Part shown: positions 25,588-35,208 of the stretch, piece by piece | Layout of the letters: each line of letters starts with the position of its first letter | Position numbering within the stretch: position 1 is the first letter of the stretch | Assembly (NCBI GenBank): GCA_036337945.1 | Contig: JAYZDF010000124.1 | Coordinates: 4,305 to 68,304, forward strand | Direction: 5' to 3' | Origin: JAYZDF01 sp036337945 | GTDB taxonomy: Bacteria; Myxococcota; Kuafuiibacteriia; Kuafuiibacteriales; Kuafuiibacteriaceae | Length of the DNA: 64,000 nucleotides | The notes under the pieces: generated by a model | What the model was told of the DNA's origin: nothing | The model's input: only the letters and a program-made list of their open reading frames with translations | Databases searched by the model: none | Position numbers and translations under genes: made by a program

Positions 25588-27660
25588 TTGCGATTCGAAT
25601 TCACAATGGCGCTCAAGAACCTGTGGACCGATAAGTTCAGTACCTTTTGCGCCATTCTTGGTATCATGCTGGGAACTGCCATCGTCGATGTCGTTCTTAT
25701 CATCGACCAAAGTACGACCCAGACCGAAATACGCCAGGCTCGCCACAATCAACATCTCTCGGTGGGTTTAGTGCCCACTGTAAAATTTCGAGGTGTGCTC
25801 GCTGATGGCAGCTTCACGAAGCCTTCGACGGCCGACGAGGAAACTCAAGAAGACTACGAAATTATGAGGGCGGCCATTCGCGCAGGCGCGCTGGGGGCTT
25901 TCGCAGTCGGCGCGCTCATTGTATTTTTTACATTCTCGGTGGTTGTTGAACGGCGAAAGCGAGTTCTGGCCCTCTTGAACAGTATCGGAGGCACACGCAG
26001 TCAACTTATTCGTATCCTCGTTATCGAAGCGATTTTGATAGGCCTGGTGGGTAGTCTTTTGGGCTTAGTGACGGCATTCCCACTCAGCGCCATTGCCGCA
26101 ATTAACGGTATTACAACAACTGGGCGAACCGTGATCAACCGTTTATGGATTCCTTATTCACAACTTGGTCTCGTCAGCATCATCGCAACGATTAGCGCGT
26201 TACTGGCGGTTCTTCGACCCATGTGGTCCATAAGAAAGCTTGATATCTGTCATCACCTTAGCCCAAGATATTTGGCCTCGCAGCAAAACTCGTATCTAGA
26301 ACGTCAGTCCGCCGTTTCACTGTTGGCGCTACCTTTGGGCGCATTGGCCTATCTTCTGTTTCGACCTTTCCTTAGAAGCCAACTCACATCGCTCAACTTC
26401 TTCTTGGTTGAAGTAATTTTGTTATGTCTCGTATTCATCGCCGGGCTATGGCTGGTTCCTGAAGTCGTCTCATTACTTGGGAAATTCACTCGTAAAATAA
26501 TCCTACAAAAAGCGAAGGCCTCAGATTTCTTAGTCCTACGAAGAATTGAAACCCAAGGCCGCGATGTCGCTTGGTCTATTTCCGCGGTCATGCTGGTGTT
26601 CGGAACCTTGCTGGGGCTTCACCTGATGGTCCTGTCACTCAAAAACGAAGTGAGGGACTGGGCACACAATGCGACTGACCCCTATTGGTTTGTTTATTCA
26701 AGAAACTCTTGGGCCGACCCGGCCGAATATTTACCAAGCACATCCGACTCTGTATTTGTCGCTCGTCTTTCTCAGCGAACACCTTGGCCAAATTCTGTCT
26801 TATCCATTTCGAAGGACGATATCGTCGAACTAGCGAAAAGGTCTAAAAGAGAAGACTTGCGACATCTCGCTGATGCGTTTGAGCCAGGAACGGTGTTGCT
26901 CTCCACAATGCTGGCGAAGCGATATGAGCTTGAGAAAAATGACTTTCTTGAAATCACGTCGTCCGAGAGAAAACGACGCTTTCGAGTCATCGGAGTCAGC
27001 GACGAACTCGGCTACGTTCCAACCGTTGGGCCATATCGCAATGGGCGTACCTATGCGCTCATCAACTCGGCGGAACATGACTTCATTCAGACCTATGCAG
27101 CCCCCCCAGGGAAGGCGCTCATCATCTCTGACCCAACTAACCTATTACGAAGCAAAAATGATTGGTCTTTTGGGATGAGAAAACTCGCCAGAACTCCGGG
27201 CGTTTTCTCTATTTCGGGAGAACAATTCGGCCGTATACGAGCAGAACAAACTGAAAACGATTTTCTCATTTTCGATTGGCTCTTGGCATTTACATGCCTT
27301 CTTGCCGGGATTGGTATCGCAAACCAAATGACACTCAGCGCGCACGTACGAAGAGCCGAAATAGCCCTCTTTGGCACTCTGGGCATGACTACTGCACAAA
27401 TCGCCCGCATGTTCGTGTTCGAAGGACTCATCATCGGCCTTTTTGGCGGACTGTTTGCGATTGTTCTGGGCGTGCCCCTGGGCAAAACAGCCGTAGATAC
27501 GCTCGAGTCGTTATCGGCGTTTGCGCTAAGGTTAGAACTACAGGGTGGACTTTTTCTGTTCGTCCTTTTTGGTTCCGCTATTCTTTCTGTCCTCGCGTCT
27601 GCGATACCGGCATCACGAATTGGGAAATCCGGTAAGCAACGGCAAAGGTATTCAGACTAG
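25588..27660 (+). CDS. FtsX-like ABC transporter permease
   Basis: 690 residues from a TTG start 2 nt after the ATPase stop (the ATG at 25606 is an alternative). The first helix is FCAILGIMLGTAIVDVVLII; two FtsX-type three-helix domains follow, around residues 95-240 and 550-680, with extra helices between (about 230-370). The second periplasmic domain is normal size (about 370-545). The first, between helix 1 and helix 2, is reduced to roughly 55 residues where most relatives carry a full MacB-type domain. It should work with the preceding ATPase in envelope export or remodelling. Confidence 0.85.
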   Translation: MRFEFTMALKNLWTDKFSTFCAILGIMLGTAIVDVVLIIDQSTTQTEIRQARHNQHLSVGLVPTVKFRGVLADGSFTKPSTADEETQEDYEIMRAAIRAGALGAFAVGALIVFFTFSVVVERRKRVLALLNSIGGTRSQLIRILVIEAILIGLVGSLLGLVTAFPLSAIAAINGITTTGRTVINRLWIPYSQLGLVSIIATISALLAVLRPMWSIRKLDICHHLSPRYLASQQNSYLERQSAVSLLALPLGALAYLLFRPFLRSQLTSLNFFLVEVILLCLVFIAGLWLVPEVVSLLGKFTRKIILQKAKASDFLVLRRIETQGRDVAWSISAVMLVFGTLLGLHLMVLSLKNEVRDWAHNATDPYWFVYSRNSWADPAEYLPSTSDSVFVARLSQRTPWPNSVLSISKDDIVELAKRSKREDLRHLADAFEPGTVLLSTMLAKRYELEKNDFLEITSSERKRRFRVIGVSDELGYVPTVGPYRNGRTYALINSAEHDFIQTYAAPPGKALIISDPTNLLRSKNDWSFGMRKLARTPGVFSISGEQFGRIRAEQTENDFLIFDWLLAFTCLLAGIGIANQMTLSAHVRRAEIALFGTLGMTTAQIARMFVFEGLIIGLFGGLFAIVLGVPLGKTAVDTLESLSAFALRLELQGGLFLFVLFGSAILSVLASAIPASRIGKSGKQRQRYSD

Positions 27661-27673
27661 ACAACGCCAGCCA

Positions 27674-28792
27674 CTAGTTCTTTGAGTCGGAATTCAGCTC
27701 TTCAGACAGTCCAGAAATCGAGCGTACGTGCAAATCTCGCTGCGGGAACGGAATCTCGATAGAGTTATCTGCGAATGCTTTGTAGATAGAGGTATTCAAT
27801 CGGTCGACCGCGAGCCCTAATTCAGCAGGCTTCGCTATCCAGCAAAGTAATTCACAATCTAGACTTGAATCACCGAACGCTCGAAATCGCATTTCAGGGA
27901 TTGGCTCGTTGGCGACTAGAGGCTCTTGCTTGGCAACATCAATCAGAACAGAGCGAACAAGATCAATATCAGAACCATAGGCAACACCAACGGGAACTCT
28001 ACAGCGAATTCTGTCCACGCCACGCGTCTCATTGACGATCATACCAGCCGCAATCACGGAATTGGGCACGGTGATTTCAATATCGTCGCGAGTCAAAATC
28101 CGAGTAGAACGCAAACCAATATGACGAACCATTCCGCGATGCTGATCGCCAAGAACAACGAAATCGCCGACTCGATACGGAGCATCGGCGATAATGAAAA
28201 CACCAGCGAATAAGTTGGCCAAGGTATCTCGAGCCGCAAAGCCCACGGCAATACCGACAACACCCGCGGAGGCGAGCCAGCCGGTCGCGTCGAAGTTCCA
28301 AACCTCGATAAAGGCATAGACCCCGCCGAGAAAAATAATGAGCTTGCCGAGATTTTCAAACAGAGGAAAGGTCGCCGGCTGAATGAACGAGAAACGAGTT
28401 TTGTGATTCCTCGCGGCCTCCAGCAAGATATGATTCATCTGCAAAAAGAAGGAAAACCAAAGAACTGTAACTATCGAACCTATCAAGCGTCGAAGAGCGC
28501 TTCTACTTGAATCCTCGATGTCCAATTGTTCGAGAGCGAACAGACCTCCGACCAGGATAACGGTCCAGACCAAAGGTTTCTGAAATTTTTTGATAATTTG
28601 GTCATCCAGATTGGATTTGGTCAAGGAAGCCCACTTCTGAAGAAACTTTGAGGCAAAAATATCAACAAAGGCTCCCACGAAGACAGAAAGTATCAATATG
28701 CCACTCGCTCGAAACCACGAGCTGGCAATAAGTTCTTCGAAGAGCGATTTGACAGTTTCCAGCGACATCAGCGTAAACGCCTTATACGACAT
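27674..28792 (-). CDS. MscS-family small-conductance mechanosensitive channel
   Basis: About 372 residues from the ATG at 28792 (TTG 28798 upstream). Four hydrophobic segments precede the conserved pore helix and beta-domain: GWLASAGVVGIAVGFAARDTLANL, then DAPYRVGDFVVLG, RSTRILTRDDIEITVPNS and a C-terminal alpha/beta region ending IEIPFPQRDLHVRS. This matches inner-membrane osmotic-release channels of the MscS superfamily. It converges with the ABC permease gene 13 nt away, leaving no room for a terminator between them. Confidence 0.9.
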   Translation of the reverse strand: MSYKAFTLMSLETVKSLFEELIASSWFRASGILILSVFVGAFVDIFASKFLQKWASLTKSNLDDQIIKKFQKPLVWTVILVGGLFALEQLDIEDSSRSALRRLIGSIVTVLWFSFFLQMNHILLEAARNHKTRFSFIQPATFPLFENLGKLIIFLGGVYAFIEVWNFDATGWLASAGVVGIAVGFAARDTLANLFAGVFIIADAPYRVGDFVVLGDQHRGMVRHIGLRSTRILTRDDIEITVPNSVIAAGMIVNETRGVDRIRCRVPVGVAYGSDIDLVRSVLIDVAKQEPLVANEPIPEMRFRAFGDSSLDCELLCWIAKPAELGLAVDRLNTSIYKAFADNSIEIPFPQRDLHVRSISGLSEELNSDSKN

Positions 28793-28870
28793 CACCAAAT
28801 GGAAATCATCCCAGGTTTGACCGGGATGAAGGATTTCTCTTGGCTAGCTAAACTCTGGGCTTTAGGCGTC

Positions 28871-29818
28871 TTACGTCGATATCTCTATGTTCAGCCAGTT
28901 ATCGGGGCCATCAGGAACAATCCCGGTCGGATTGATGGTTGGATGACTCTGGTAATAGTGATTCTTTATATGCCCAAAATGAGTGGTTTCAGCCACTTTG
29001 GGTAGGTCATAGATCATCTTGGTATACCGGCTCAGGTTGGGATAATCGCGGATTCTCCGGAAATTGCATTTGAAGTGGCCGTAGTACACAGGATCAAATC
29101 GAACGAGCGTGGTGAAGAGCCGAATATCAGCCTCGGTGAGCACGTCGCCGACTAAAAATTCTCGCCCTTCCAGGCGCTCTTCGAGCTGGTCTAAGGTACT
29201 AAAAACATCTCTGACCGCATCGCTGTAGGCTTCCTGCGTCGTGGCAAAGCCGGCTCGATACACGCCGTTGTTCACCGTGTGATAAACCAGCTCATTGATC
29301 TCATCAATTTCAGCTCGCAAGTTTTCCGGATACAAGTCGAGTTCGCGATTCACGCCATCGAGCTCATTCATTTCGTGATTGAACATACGAATGATTTCAG
29401 ACGACTCATTATTGACAATGGTGCCGAGCTTTTTGTCCCAGAGCACAGGAACAGTCACACGGCCGGTGTAGGTCGCATTCGCGCTCGCGTAGACCTTCCA
29501 GAGATAGGGATGGCCAAAGAGATGATCTGTAGTTCCTTCTGCCTCCTGGCCAAACGTCCACCCTTGGTTGCCCATGTAGGCATCCACAACACTGACGTCG
29601 ATGTGAGGCTCTAGATTCTTCAAAGCACGGGTAATCAACGTGCGGTGCGCCCAGGGACAAGCGTAGGAGACATACAGGTGATAACGCTGACTCTCTACGC
29701 CAAACCCATCATCGCTGACCGTAGAACGAAACCGTGCCGATTCTCGCTGAAACTTTCCGCCACTCGACTTGGTGTCGTACCATTGGTCGCTCCATTTACC
29801 CTCAACAAGTAAACCCAT
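28871..29818 (-). CDS. yqjG: Glutathionyl-hydroquinone reductase (GST Xi class)
   Basis: 315 residues. The catalytic signature YVSYACPWAHRTLI (CPWAH) near residues 50-60 is diagnostic of ECM4/YqjG/PcpF enzymes, which use glutathione to reduce glutathionyl-hydroquinones. The thioredoxin-like half is followed by a helical GST C-terminal domain (EADIRLFTTLVRFDPVYYGHFKCN). Cytosolic. It lies 48 nt downstream of the PQQ-dehydrogenase-like gene and upstream of mscS, all on the minus strand. It implies that the cell uses glutathione or a similar thiol. Confidence 0.9.
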   Translation of the reverse strand: MGLLVEGKWSDQWYDTKSSGGKFQRESARFRSTVSDDGFGVESQRYHLYVSYACPWAHRTLITRALKNLEPHIDVSVVDAYMGNQGWTFGQEAEGTTDHLFGHPYLWKVYASANATYTGRVTVPVLWDKKLGTIVNNESSEIIRMFNHEMNELDGVNRELDLYPENLRAEIDEINELVYHTVNNGVYRAGFATTQEAYSDAVRDVFSTLDQLEERLEGREFLVGDVLTEADIRLFTTLVRFDPVYYGHFKCNFRRIRDYPNLSRYTKMIYDLPKVAETTHFGHIKNHYYQSHPTINPTGIVPDGPDNWLNIEIST

Positions 29819-29866
29819 ATGAGGGGGATGGAACCTGCGAGAGCATTTGACAAGGTTTTTGTCTAT

Positions 29867-31144
29867 TTATCCGGGATTTTTGGGGTTTATTTTATACACG
29901 ACCCCATCTCGAAACGCACCCACGTACACATTACCCTGGCTATCTTTCGCGAAGGTCGACGGCAAAATGGGATATCTTCCGAGCGCGAAGGCTTTCGCTT
30001 TTTGTCCAACTTTGCTGGGCAATGCAAGCGCCCATAGTCTCCCACTGAGAAAATCTCCGAACACATACTTATCCGTCAACGCTCCACCGGTTTTCGAGCT
30101 CACGACAAAGCCGCCGGTAATGGACCCACCATCGGCGCGACCGTATTCGTAGATTGGGTCAACCAGGTCGTCAGAGGAACAATTCGATTTCGGTGAAAAG
30201 CAGTGGAATCCTTCTTTCGTCTTCCAGCCTCCATTGTCACCAGAGCTAATCACGGAAATTTCTTCGTATGCATTTTGACCGACATCCGCGACGAGCAAAC
30301 GCCCCTGGGGAGTAAAGCTATACTTCCAAGGATTACGCAGACCGAGTGCCCAAATCTCCGGCAAGAACTCTGAGCGACCCACAAACGGATTGTCTTTTGG
30401 AACCACGTATCCACCTTTTTGTTTCGACACTTTCGAAACGTCGAGCCTGAGCATCTTGCCCAATAAGGACTTTGGATTTTGTCCGTGGTTATGCGGGTCA
30501 TCTGCCCAGCCACCGTCCCCGAGTCCCACATACAGCATGCCGTCGGGACCAAAAGCCAGCTGTCCAGCATTATGATTGGCGTAGGGTTGCTGAACCCGAA
30601 TGACAGTATTAAGTTCATCGACTTCACCGAGAACTCGTTTCATGGTCGGCCTGTTCTGCAGGGCCGCGACCTGAGTCCAGTCCTTGCCATTATCCCGAAT
30701 GGTCTCGTTGATGAAAAAGCGGCCGTTAGATGCAAACTGCGGGTCAAAGGCCAAGCCCAAGAGTCCCTGTTCGGAGGCAAAAAGAACTTTCCGATCAAAC
30801 CAAAGCCCCGTCTTTTTCGTTTTGAGGTCGACCCACTTTGCCTTTCCGGATTTCTCGAGGACCACCAGCAAATCGGGCTGGCCGGGAACAAATTGTAAAT
30901 CAGTGATCTGAATAAAGCCGTCGGCCGCAACCGTCAGTTTGACATCAATTTTTTCGCGCTTCGCATCGAGTTCGTCAAAAACTGGTCGAAATGCCGCTGT
31001 TTGTGCCAGGGCCGGCTGGTAACTCGGCTCAAACATCGAGAGGAGTGTCGCCCGTCCCCAGTTTTTGACCGTAGGATTGAACATACTCAAACCAACGAGC
31101 CCAATTACGGCGATGAGAACCAGCGTCACTTTTCGAGCACTCAT
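29867..31144 (-). CDS. PQQ-dependent sugar dehydrogenase/HHIP-like propeller protein
   Basis: 425 residues with an N-terminal membrane anchor or uncleaved signal (VTLVLIAVIGLVGLSMF). It has the glucose/sorbosone dehydrogenase propeller motifs EQGLLGLAFDPQF, HNAGQLAFGPDGMLYVGLGDGG, ALGLRNPWKYSF, DVGQNAYEEI and GGSITGGFV. It probably acts in the periplasm as a soluble-type aldose dehydrogenase using PQQ and calcium. Many such propellers lack known substrates, so the activity is only likely. Confidence 0.82.
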   Translation of the reverse strand: MSARKVTLVLIAVIGLVGLSMFNPTVKNWGRATLLSMFEPSYQPALAQTAAFRPVFDELDAKREKIDVKLTVAADGFIQITDLQFVPGQPDLLVVLEKSGKAKWVDLKTKKTGLWFDRKVLFASEQGLLGLAFDPQFASNGRFFINETIRDNGKDWTQVAALQNRPTMKRVLGEVDELNTVIRVQQPYANHNAGQLAFGPDGMLYVGLGDGGWADDPHNHGQNPKSLLGKMLRLDVSKVSKQKGGYVVPKDNPFVGRSEFLPEIWALGLRNPWKYSFTPQGRLLVADVGQNAYEEISVISSGDNGGWKTKEGFHCFSPKSNCSSDDLVDPIYEYGRADGGSITGGFVVSSKTGGALTDKYVFGDFLSGRLWALALPSKVGQKAKAFALGRYPILPSTFAKDSQGNVYVGAFRDGVVYKINPKNPG

Positions 31145-31270
31145 ACCCCTATCCTGACATCATCTGCAGTTTCTGCAAGACTGACTTGATCTGAAACCCG
31201 CACATTCTATCATTTTGCACGACGCAGCCTATCACCCTACTCGTGAATCACTGGTAGAGATGCCTTGTCT

Positions 31271-31828
31271 TTATGGTATATTTCTCAAGCCTTTCGTCGG
31301 ATTCGTAGTCATTCCCCAGTTTGGTCCTGCATTTGGAAGTCGAGCGAAACTTCCACCTTCCGGTGATTGCCCCTCTAGCCAGTCCACACAATCAACTACC
31401 AAATCCGTCATATCATAAAGTGTGATTGCATCGTCGGATCCAACTCCGAAGCCTGAAATGGATGCACCAAGCTCAACCACGAAATATTCGCCAGGCGCAA
31501 TCGTTGCAGAATCTGTCAAACGGTAAATCGCGTGCTCGGGGTTATCATCTCTAAATCCAAATCCTAGCACGTCGATAACTTCGGAACTTCGATTATATAA
31601 TTCAACCCAATCCTCAGGTTCGCCTTTAGACGCCACTTCGTTGATAATAATCTCAGCATCTTGTCTCGTTTCGCAGGCTTTCGCACGCTCTACGTATGGT
31701 CCAGCATCAATAAATGGCACATTGAGTTCGCGACGAGAAACTTCATCGAAGTCCTCGGCAACTCCTCCGAAACAAGCAGAAAACGCCACGACAATCGCGG
31801 CCGTGAATAGAAATTTATCACTGCTCAT
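31271..31828 (-). CDS. Secreted lamin-tail-domain (LTD) lipoprotein
   Basis: 185 residues with a lipoprotein-like signal ending FSACFGG. Residues 60-175 form an LTD: IIINEVASKGEPEDWVELYN, IDVLGFGFRDDN, IAPGEYFVVEL and SFARLPNAGPNWG. LTDs are immunoglobulin-like modules in secreted bacterial proteins, often in nucleases or adhesins; here it stands alone. Last gene of a five-gene operon, with its start overlapping the preceding barrel gene by 11 nt. Function unknown. Confidence 0.7.
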   Translation of the reverse strand: MSSDKFLFTAAIVVAFSACFGGVAEDFDEVSRRELNVPFIDAGPYVERAKACETRQDAEIIINEVASKGEPEDWVELYNRSSEVIDVLGFGFRDDNPEHAIYRLTDSATIAPGEYFVVELGASISGFGVGSDDAITLYDMTDLVVDCVDWLEGQSPEGGSFARLPNAGPNWGMTTNPTKGLRNIP

Positions 31829-32900
31829 TCATACTCCACATATTCGAAACCGTGAGTTCCAGCTTCACCTCTCCGCCGACACTGTTAAATGCTTCTGTCG
31901 CGCCCGCAAGTGGAGAGGCATTCGACTCGTATCGCAGGATTCTCGTACCCGCAAACAGACGAAGGACTTGCGTTCCATCGTAACCAAGATTTGTGTAGAG
32001 ACCCGCGGATATCTCACGCAAAGCCGAATCTTCGAGTGAAATATCCGCTCTCCATTGATCGAAAACAACGTAGGTATGAATCCAATTTTTAATGACCCGT
32101 CCGTGTCCCCAAACCGTCAGGATGTCTGCAACTTGATCTCCACGGAAATTAACTCCTTGTGCTCGCAGTAGTGCTCCACCAATCGAGATCATAGGATGCT
32201 CCACTGAGACCTGCCCTCCGTATCTGCTTGATTCAACATTCGCAACGCCGACACTCCCTAGGCGATAAATAAGTGCAAGACGGACACTCAGCTTTTGTTC
32301 GTTCAGCGACATTTTTAGCGGAGTTGTTGACGCGACAACTGTGAGGTTTTTACTCGCGTTTTGTTCTACCTGGCGTCGACCTTCACCGTTCGTGAGACTC
32401 GCATGGAGTCGAAAGAGTTCATCATAGCAATCAAGGCGAAGACTGACCCCAAGGTCAGCAGTATCGAATAAGCGCGATCGCTCGTAGATGGTTGGTTGCA
32501 GCCCTCGTAAACCAAAACTACGTTCGGCAGTGACAATCCACGGATCAATAACCAAACCAAAATTAATTTGCCCGGTGACGTCATCACTGAGCTTCATTTG
32601 TACCCCACCCCACGCTCGATTCACTCTGACCGCGAATGAATTCAGGTCCAGGCCTATCAAACTTTGTGGTGTAGCAGAGCGAAAGCCCTCAAGTCGGATT
32701 TCTCCATGCCAATAGTCAGAAACTTTTACATAGGTGCCAAGTTCGGCCCGAGTTATCGCAAATTCATTGGACAGCACATCACCTTGATTTCGGGAACCAT
32801 ATTGAGTGAAAATCTGCCCTGCAAGCTGGACTTCATCTGCAAATGCATGCGGAATCCAAAGTAGTTGAATCGATACCAACAATAGAGTTCTCAAATTCAT
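31818..32900 (-). CDS. Putative outer-membrane porin-like beta-barrel
   Basis: 360 residues with a Sec signal (LLLVSIQLLWIPHAFADEV). The mature protein begins with strands reading VQLAGQIFTQYGSRNQG and continues with alternating hydrophobic and polar strands to the end, like phosphate- or alkane-type porins. It follows the DUF2252 gene by 5 nt and overlaps the LTD gene. Because the operon starts with a Pho-box-like promoter, a role as a phosphate- or nutrient-inducible porin is an attractive guess. No specific family was identified. Confidence 0.5.
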   Translation of the reverse strand: MNLRTLLLVSIQLLWIPHAFADEVQLAGQIFTQYGSRNQGDVLSNEFAITRAELGTYVKVSDYWHGEIRLEGFRSATPQSLIGLDLNSFAVRVNRAWGGVQMKLSDDVTGQINFGLVIDPWIVTAERSFGLRGLQPTIYERSRLFDTADLGVSLRLDCYDELFRLHASLTNGEGRRQVEQNASKNLTVVASTTPLKMSLNEQKLSVRLALIYRLGSVGVANVESSRYGGQVSVEHPMISIGGALLRAQGVNFRGDQVADILTVWGHGRVIKNWIHTYVVFDQWRADISLEDSALREISAGLYTNLGYDGTQVLRLFAGTRILRYESNASPLAGATEAFNSVGGEVKLELTVSNMWSMNEQ

Positions 32901-32905
32901 TGTTC

Positions 32906-34414
32906 TTATCTCCCCGAATAACCAAGTAATAAACCATACTCTTCAAGTAACTCATGAAAGAGTCTATAATCGTCTAGAAGGCGCGTACCAAGAATCATAG
33001 CCGCATCAACTGTTTCATTAATAAATGCATCTGAATCAGATTGAATAAGTTCGTTGATAGAAGATAAAAATGATAATTCTGAGCCGGGAACTCGCCCACG
33101 TGCATGACTTCGAGCAAGCAATCTCCCGGTTAGGTTCGCCATTGTCCAAACTTCGTCTAGCGACCATTTCCCTGACACGAAGCCAGCACGTAACTTATCG
33201 ACTGCAAAATCCTTCTGAAATTTTGTGCGTTCGCGGATAATAAAACTCAACGGTTGGAACTGGCCGAATCCGAACCAAGGATCGGAATCATCAACTTCGT
33301 GAAATTTTCGAGCGAACCAGCTCACTCTTTCGCCATTTTCTGAGAAGCGCGGAAACTGAAGATAATTGACTCGAGGAATCAAAGTAGGGTCTGCGGCCTC
33401 TTTAATCTCTAAAATGACATCATCTGAACTACCATCATCCATATTTTCTACGAGCGCATAAAATCGTAGCAGTGGATAGCTTGCCACACCGCTTCCATAT
33501 CGCCGTGAGGTCCCTTTCAGAACAACTGTTTTTTCGTTGATCACGCTATTCGTAGTCGTACTCTTGTAAACCTTATTGTTTTGTAGGTAATTCTTCAAAA
33601 CCTGCTCAATTAACTCTTGTTCGTATTGGGTCGTTTCCAGCACACGATCATTGATAAAACCAGATCCATCTTCTTCGACTTTCCCGTAGAACATTCGTCT
33701 GAATCCACCCGCTGTTCGTGTGTACTCGTCCAGGGCCTCTCTGGCCTCACCATCTTCGATCGCCTTCAAAACGAGAGACTGATACACAACCGAATCGCTA
33801 ATGCCGCTGCGGAGTGCTTCAGCTGCCAATTCGTAGTCATTGCTAAATTCCCTTATGCCCTCGACATAGCCAGAAACAGCGCCTTTTACCAAATACTTCA
33901 ACTGAGATTCTGAAAGTCCCGAGGCAAGTTGATTGCTCGCAATCTTATCGGTAAACGCAACGTAAAAAGAAAGGGCCAGACGCCGAACATCAAAGTGAAA
34001 AGGTCCAACCGTGGCAGCGTCAAAATCGTTGAATTCTAGACGGATATCGCCCCGTAAATCACGATAGGTGCCAACATTTTCAATATGTGGATCACCGAGA
34101 AGAGCGGTATTCAGAAGGTTTGGAGAATCAAATTGGGTAGGAAGTCGATATTCGGTGCTCGTGACTTGATCTTGATAGAACAAATTCAGAGTAGCTCTGA
34201 AAAAGTTGTAGGCACTATAGGCCATCTTTGCGAACTTTTGCTCGACCAGAAGAGGATCCCGCTTAATCAGAAACTCATGGTCACGGACGAGTGTACTCCT
34301 AAGCCATGCTTTTCGATCGCGTCCGTGGTCCGTACATGAACTCAATAAGCAAACGAAACTGCTCAATATTAGCGAAACAACGCATCGCGAGAAACAAGTG
34401 CTTATCCTAGACAT
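32906..34414 (-). CDS. DUF2252-family lipoprotein
   Basis: 502 residues. The lipobox is LLSSC (Cys27). The DUF2252 core is recognised by LLGDPHIENVGTYRD, then LEFNDFDAATVGPFHFDVRR, with a later WFGFGQFQPLSF region and GRLLARSHARG near the end. DUF2252 proteins have a kinase/aminoglycoside-phosphotransferase-like fold with GD.H and NDFD motifs, but their reaction is unknown, and most lack an export signal. The exported lipoprotein form here is unusual. It lies between the acyltransferase gene (9-nt gap) and the barrel gene (5-nt gap). Confidence 0.75.
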   Translation of the reverse strand: MSRISTCFSRCVVSLILSSFVCLLSSCTDHGRDRKAWLRSTLVRDHEFLIKRDPLLVEQKFAKMAYSAYNFFRATLNLFYQDQVTSTEYRLPTQFDSPNLLNTALLGDPHIENVGTYRDLRGDIRLEFNDFDAATVGPFHFDVRRLALSFYVAFTDKIASNQLASGLSESQLKYLVKGAVSGYVEGIREFSNDYELAAEALRSGISDSVVYQSLVLKAIEDGEAREALDEYTRTAGGFRRMFYGKVEEDGSGFINDRVLETTQYEQELIEQVLKNYLQNNKVYKSTTTNSVINEKTVVLKGTSRRYGSGVASYPLLRFYALVENMDDGSSDDVILEIKEAADPTLIPRVNYLQFPRFSENGERVSWFARKFHEVDDSDPWFGFGQFQPLSFIIRERTKFQKDFAVDKLRAGFVSGKWSLDEVWTMANLTGRLLARSHARGRVPGSELSFLSSINELIQSDSDAFINETVDAAMILGTRLLDDYRLFHELLEEYGLLLGYSGR

Positions 34415-34423
34415 TACGGCGCC

Positions 34424-35206
34424 TCACGAAGGTAATTTGTGGAGTGCCTCAAGAACAATGTTTCTCGCGTTCCGCGAATCAGTCTGAGCACAGCCAGAAG
34501 GCCGCATAGGGTGACACACGTGAACATGCACCACCTGTTCAGGCTGCGAAATCAACCGCATGTAATGAGGCAAGAAGGGGTCGTCACCAATCCAACAGTT
34601 CTTCACATCCGCAAATTTGATCGCCACCGGTACAATTTCACAACCCGCGATCTTTGCTGCCCCAAAAATCCCTCGTTTAAATGGTAAAACCTGCTCTCCC
34701 GAAGTTGTTGTTCCTTCAGGAAACACAAGAACGCTACTCCCTTCCTTCACCGTGCGTATGGCCTGCCTGAGAACGGTCGCACCACTATGAGCAGATTCAC
34801 GATTAACGAACAACACCCCCGCTTCTTCAGCCGCGCGACCGACGAGCGGCCATTTTCGAACCTCTGACTTTGCTATGGGTGCGGAGGGAATCAAAGCTGT
34901 CAAAATGACCGGATCTAGATAGCCAAGATGATTTGACACGACCATACATGGCTTCCTCGGAAGCTCACCGGTCACAATGGTCTTCGTACCGTTGATTTGC
35001 AGAATCAGTCGCGTTTTTTCGTTTAGATACTTGGCTTTCGTTAAGGCTTTAGAGCGAGAATTTAGCCCTTTAGGCTTGGAAGTCCCTACCCCGAGAGCTG
35101 CGCCAACAAAGCCAGTTGCTCTATACAAACATCGAAACGGAGTTACGAGGTACTTAGAAGACTTAACTTCGTTTTCTCGCAGCTGAAGCTCTGTCGAAGG
35201 GTTCAT
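34424..35206 (-). CDS. PlsC-like 1-acylglycerol-3-phosphate (or lyso-lipid) O-acyltransferase
   Basis: 260 residues. The acyltransferase blocks are present: NHLGYLDPVIL (HX4D catalytic pair), then VLFVNRES, VFPEGTTTSGEQVLPFKRG and IVPVAIKF. It acts at the cytosolic face of the inner membrane and esterifies a lyso-lipid with an acyl chain. It begins 2 nt after the GNAT gene ends, so the two are translationally coupled. In ornithine-lipid synthesis the O-acyltransferase OlsA belongs to this same family and pairs with an N-acyltransferase, which fits this layout. Ordinary phosphatidic acid synthesis is the alternative. Confidence 0.85.
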   Translation of the reverse strand: MNPSTELQLRENEVKSSKYLVTPFRCLYRATGFVGAALGVGTSKPKGLNSRSKALTKAKYLNEKTRLILQINGTKTIVTGELPRKPCMVVSNHLGYLDPVILTALIPSAPIAKSEVRKWPLVGRAAEEAGVLFVNRESAHSGATVLRQAIRTVKEGSSVLVFPEGTTTSGEQVLPFKRGIFGAAKIAGCEIVPVAIKFADVKNCWIGDDPFLPHYMRLISQPEQVVHVHVCHPMRPSGCAQTDSRNARNIVLEALHKLPS

Positions 35207-35208
35207 AA

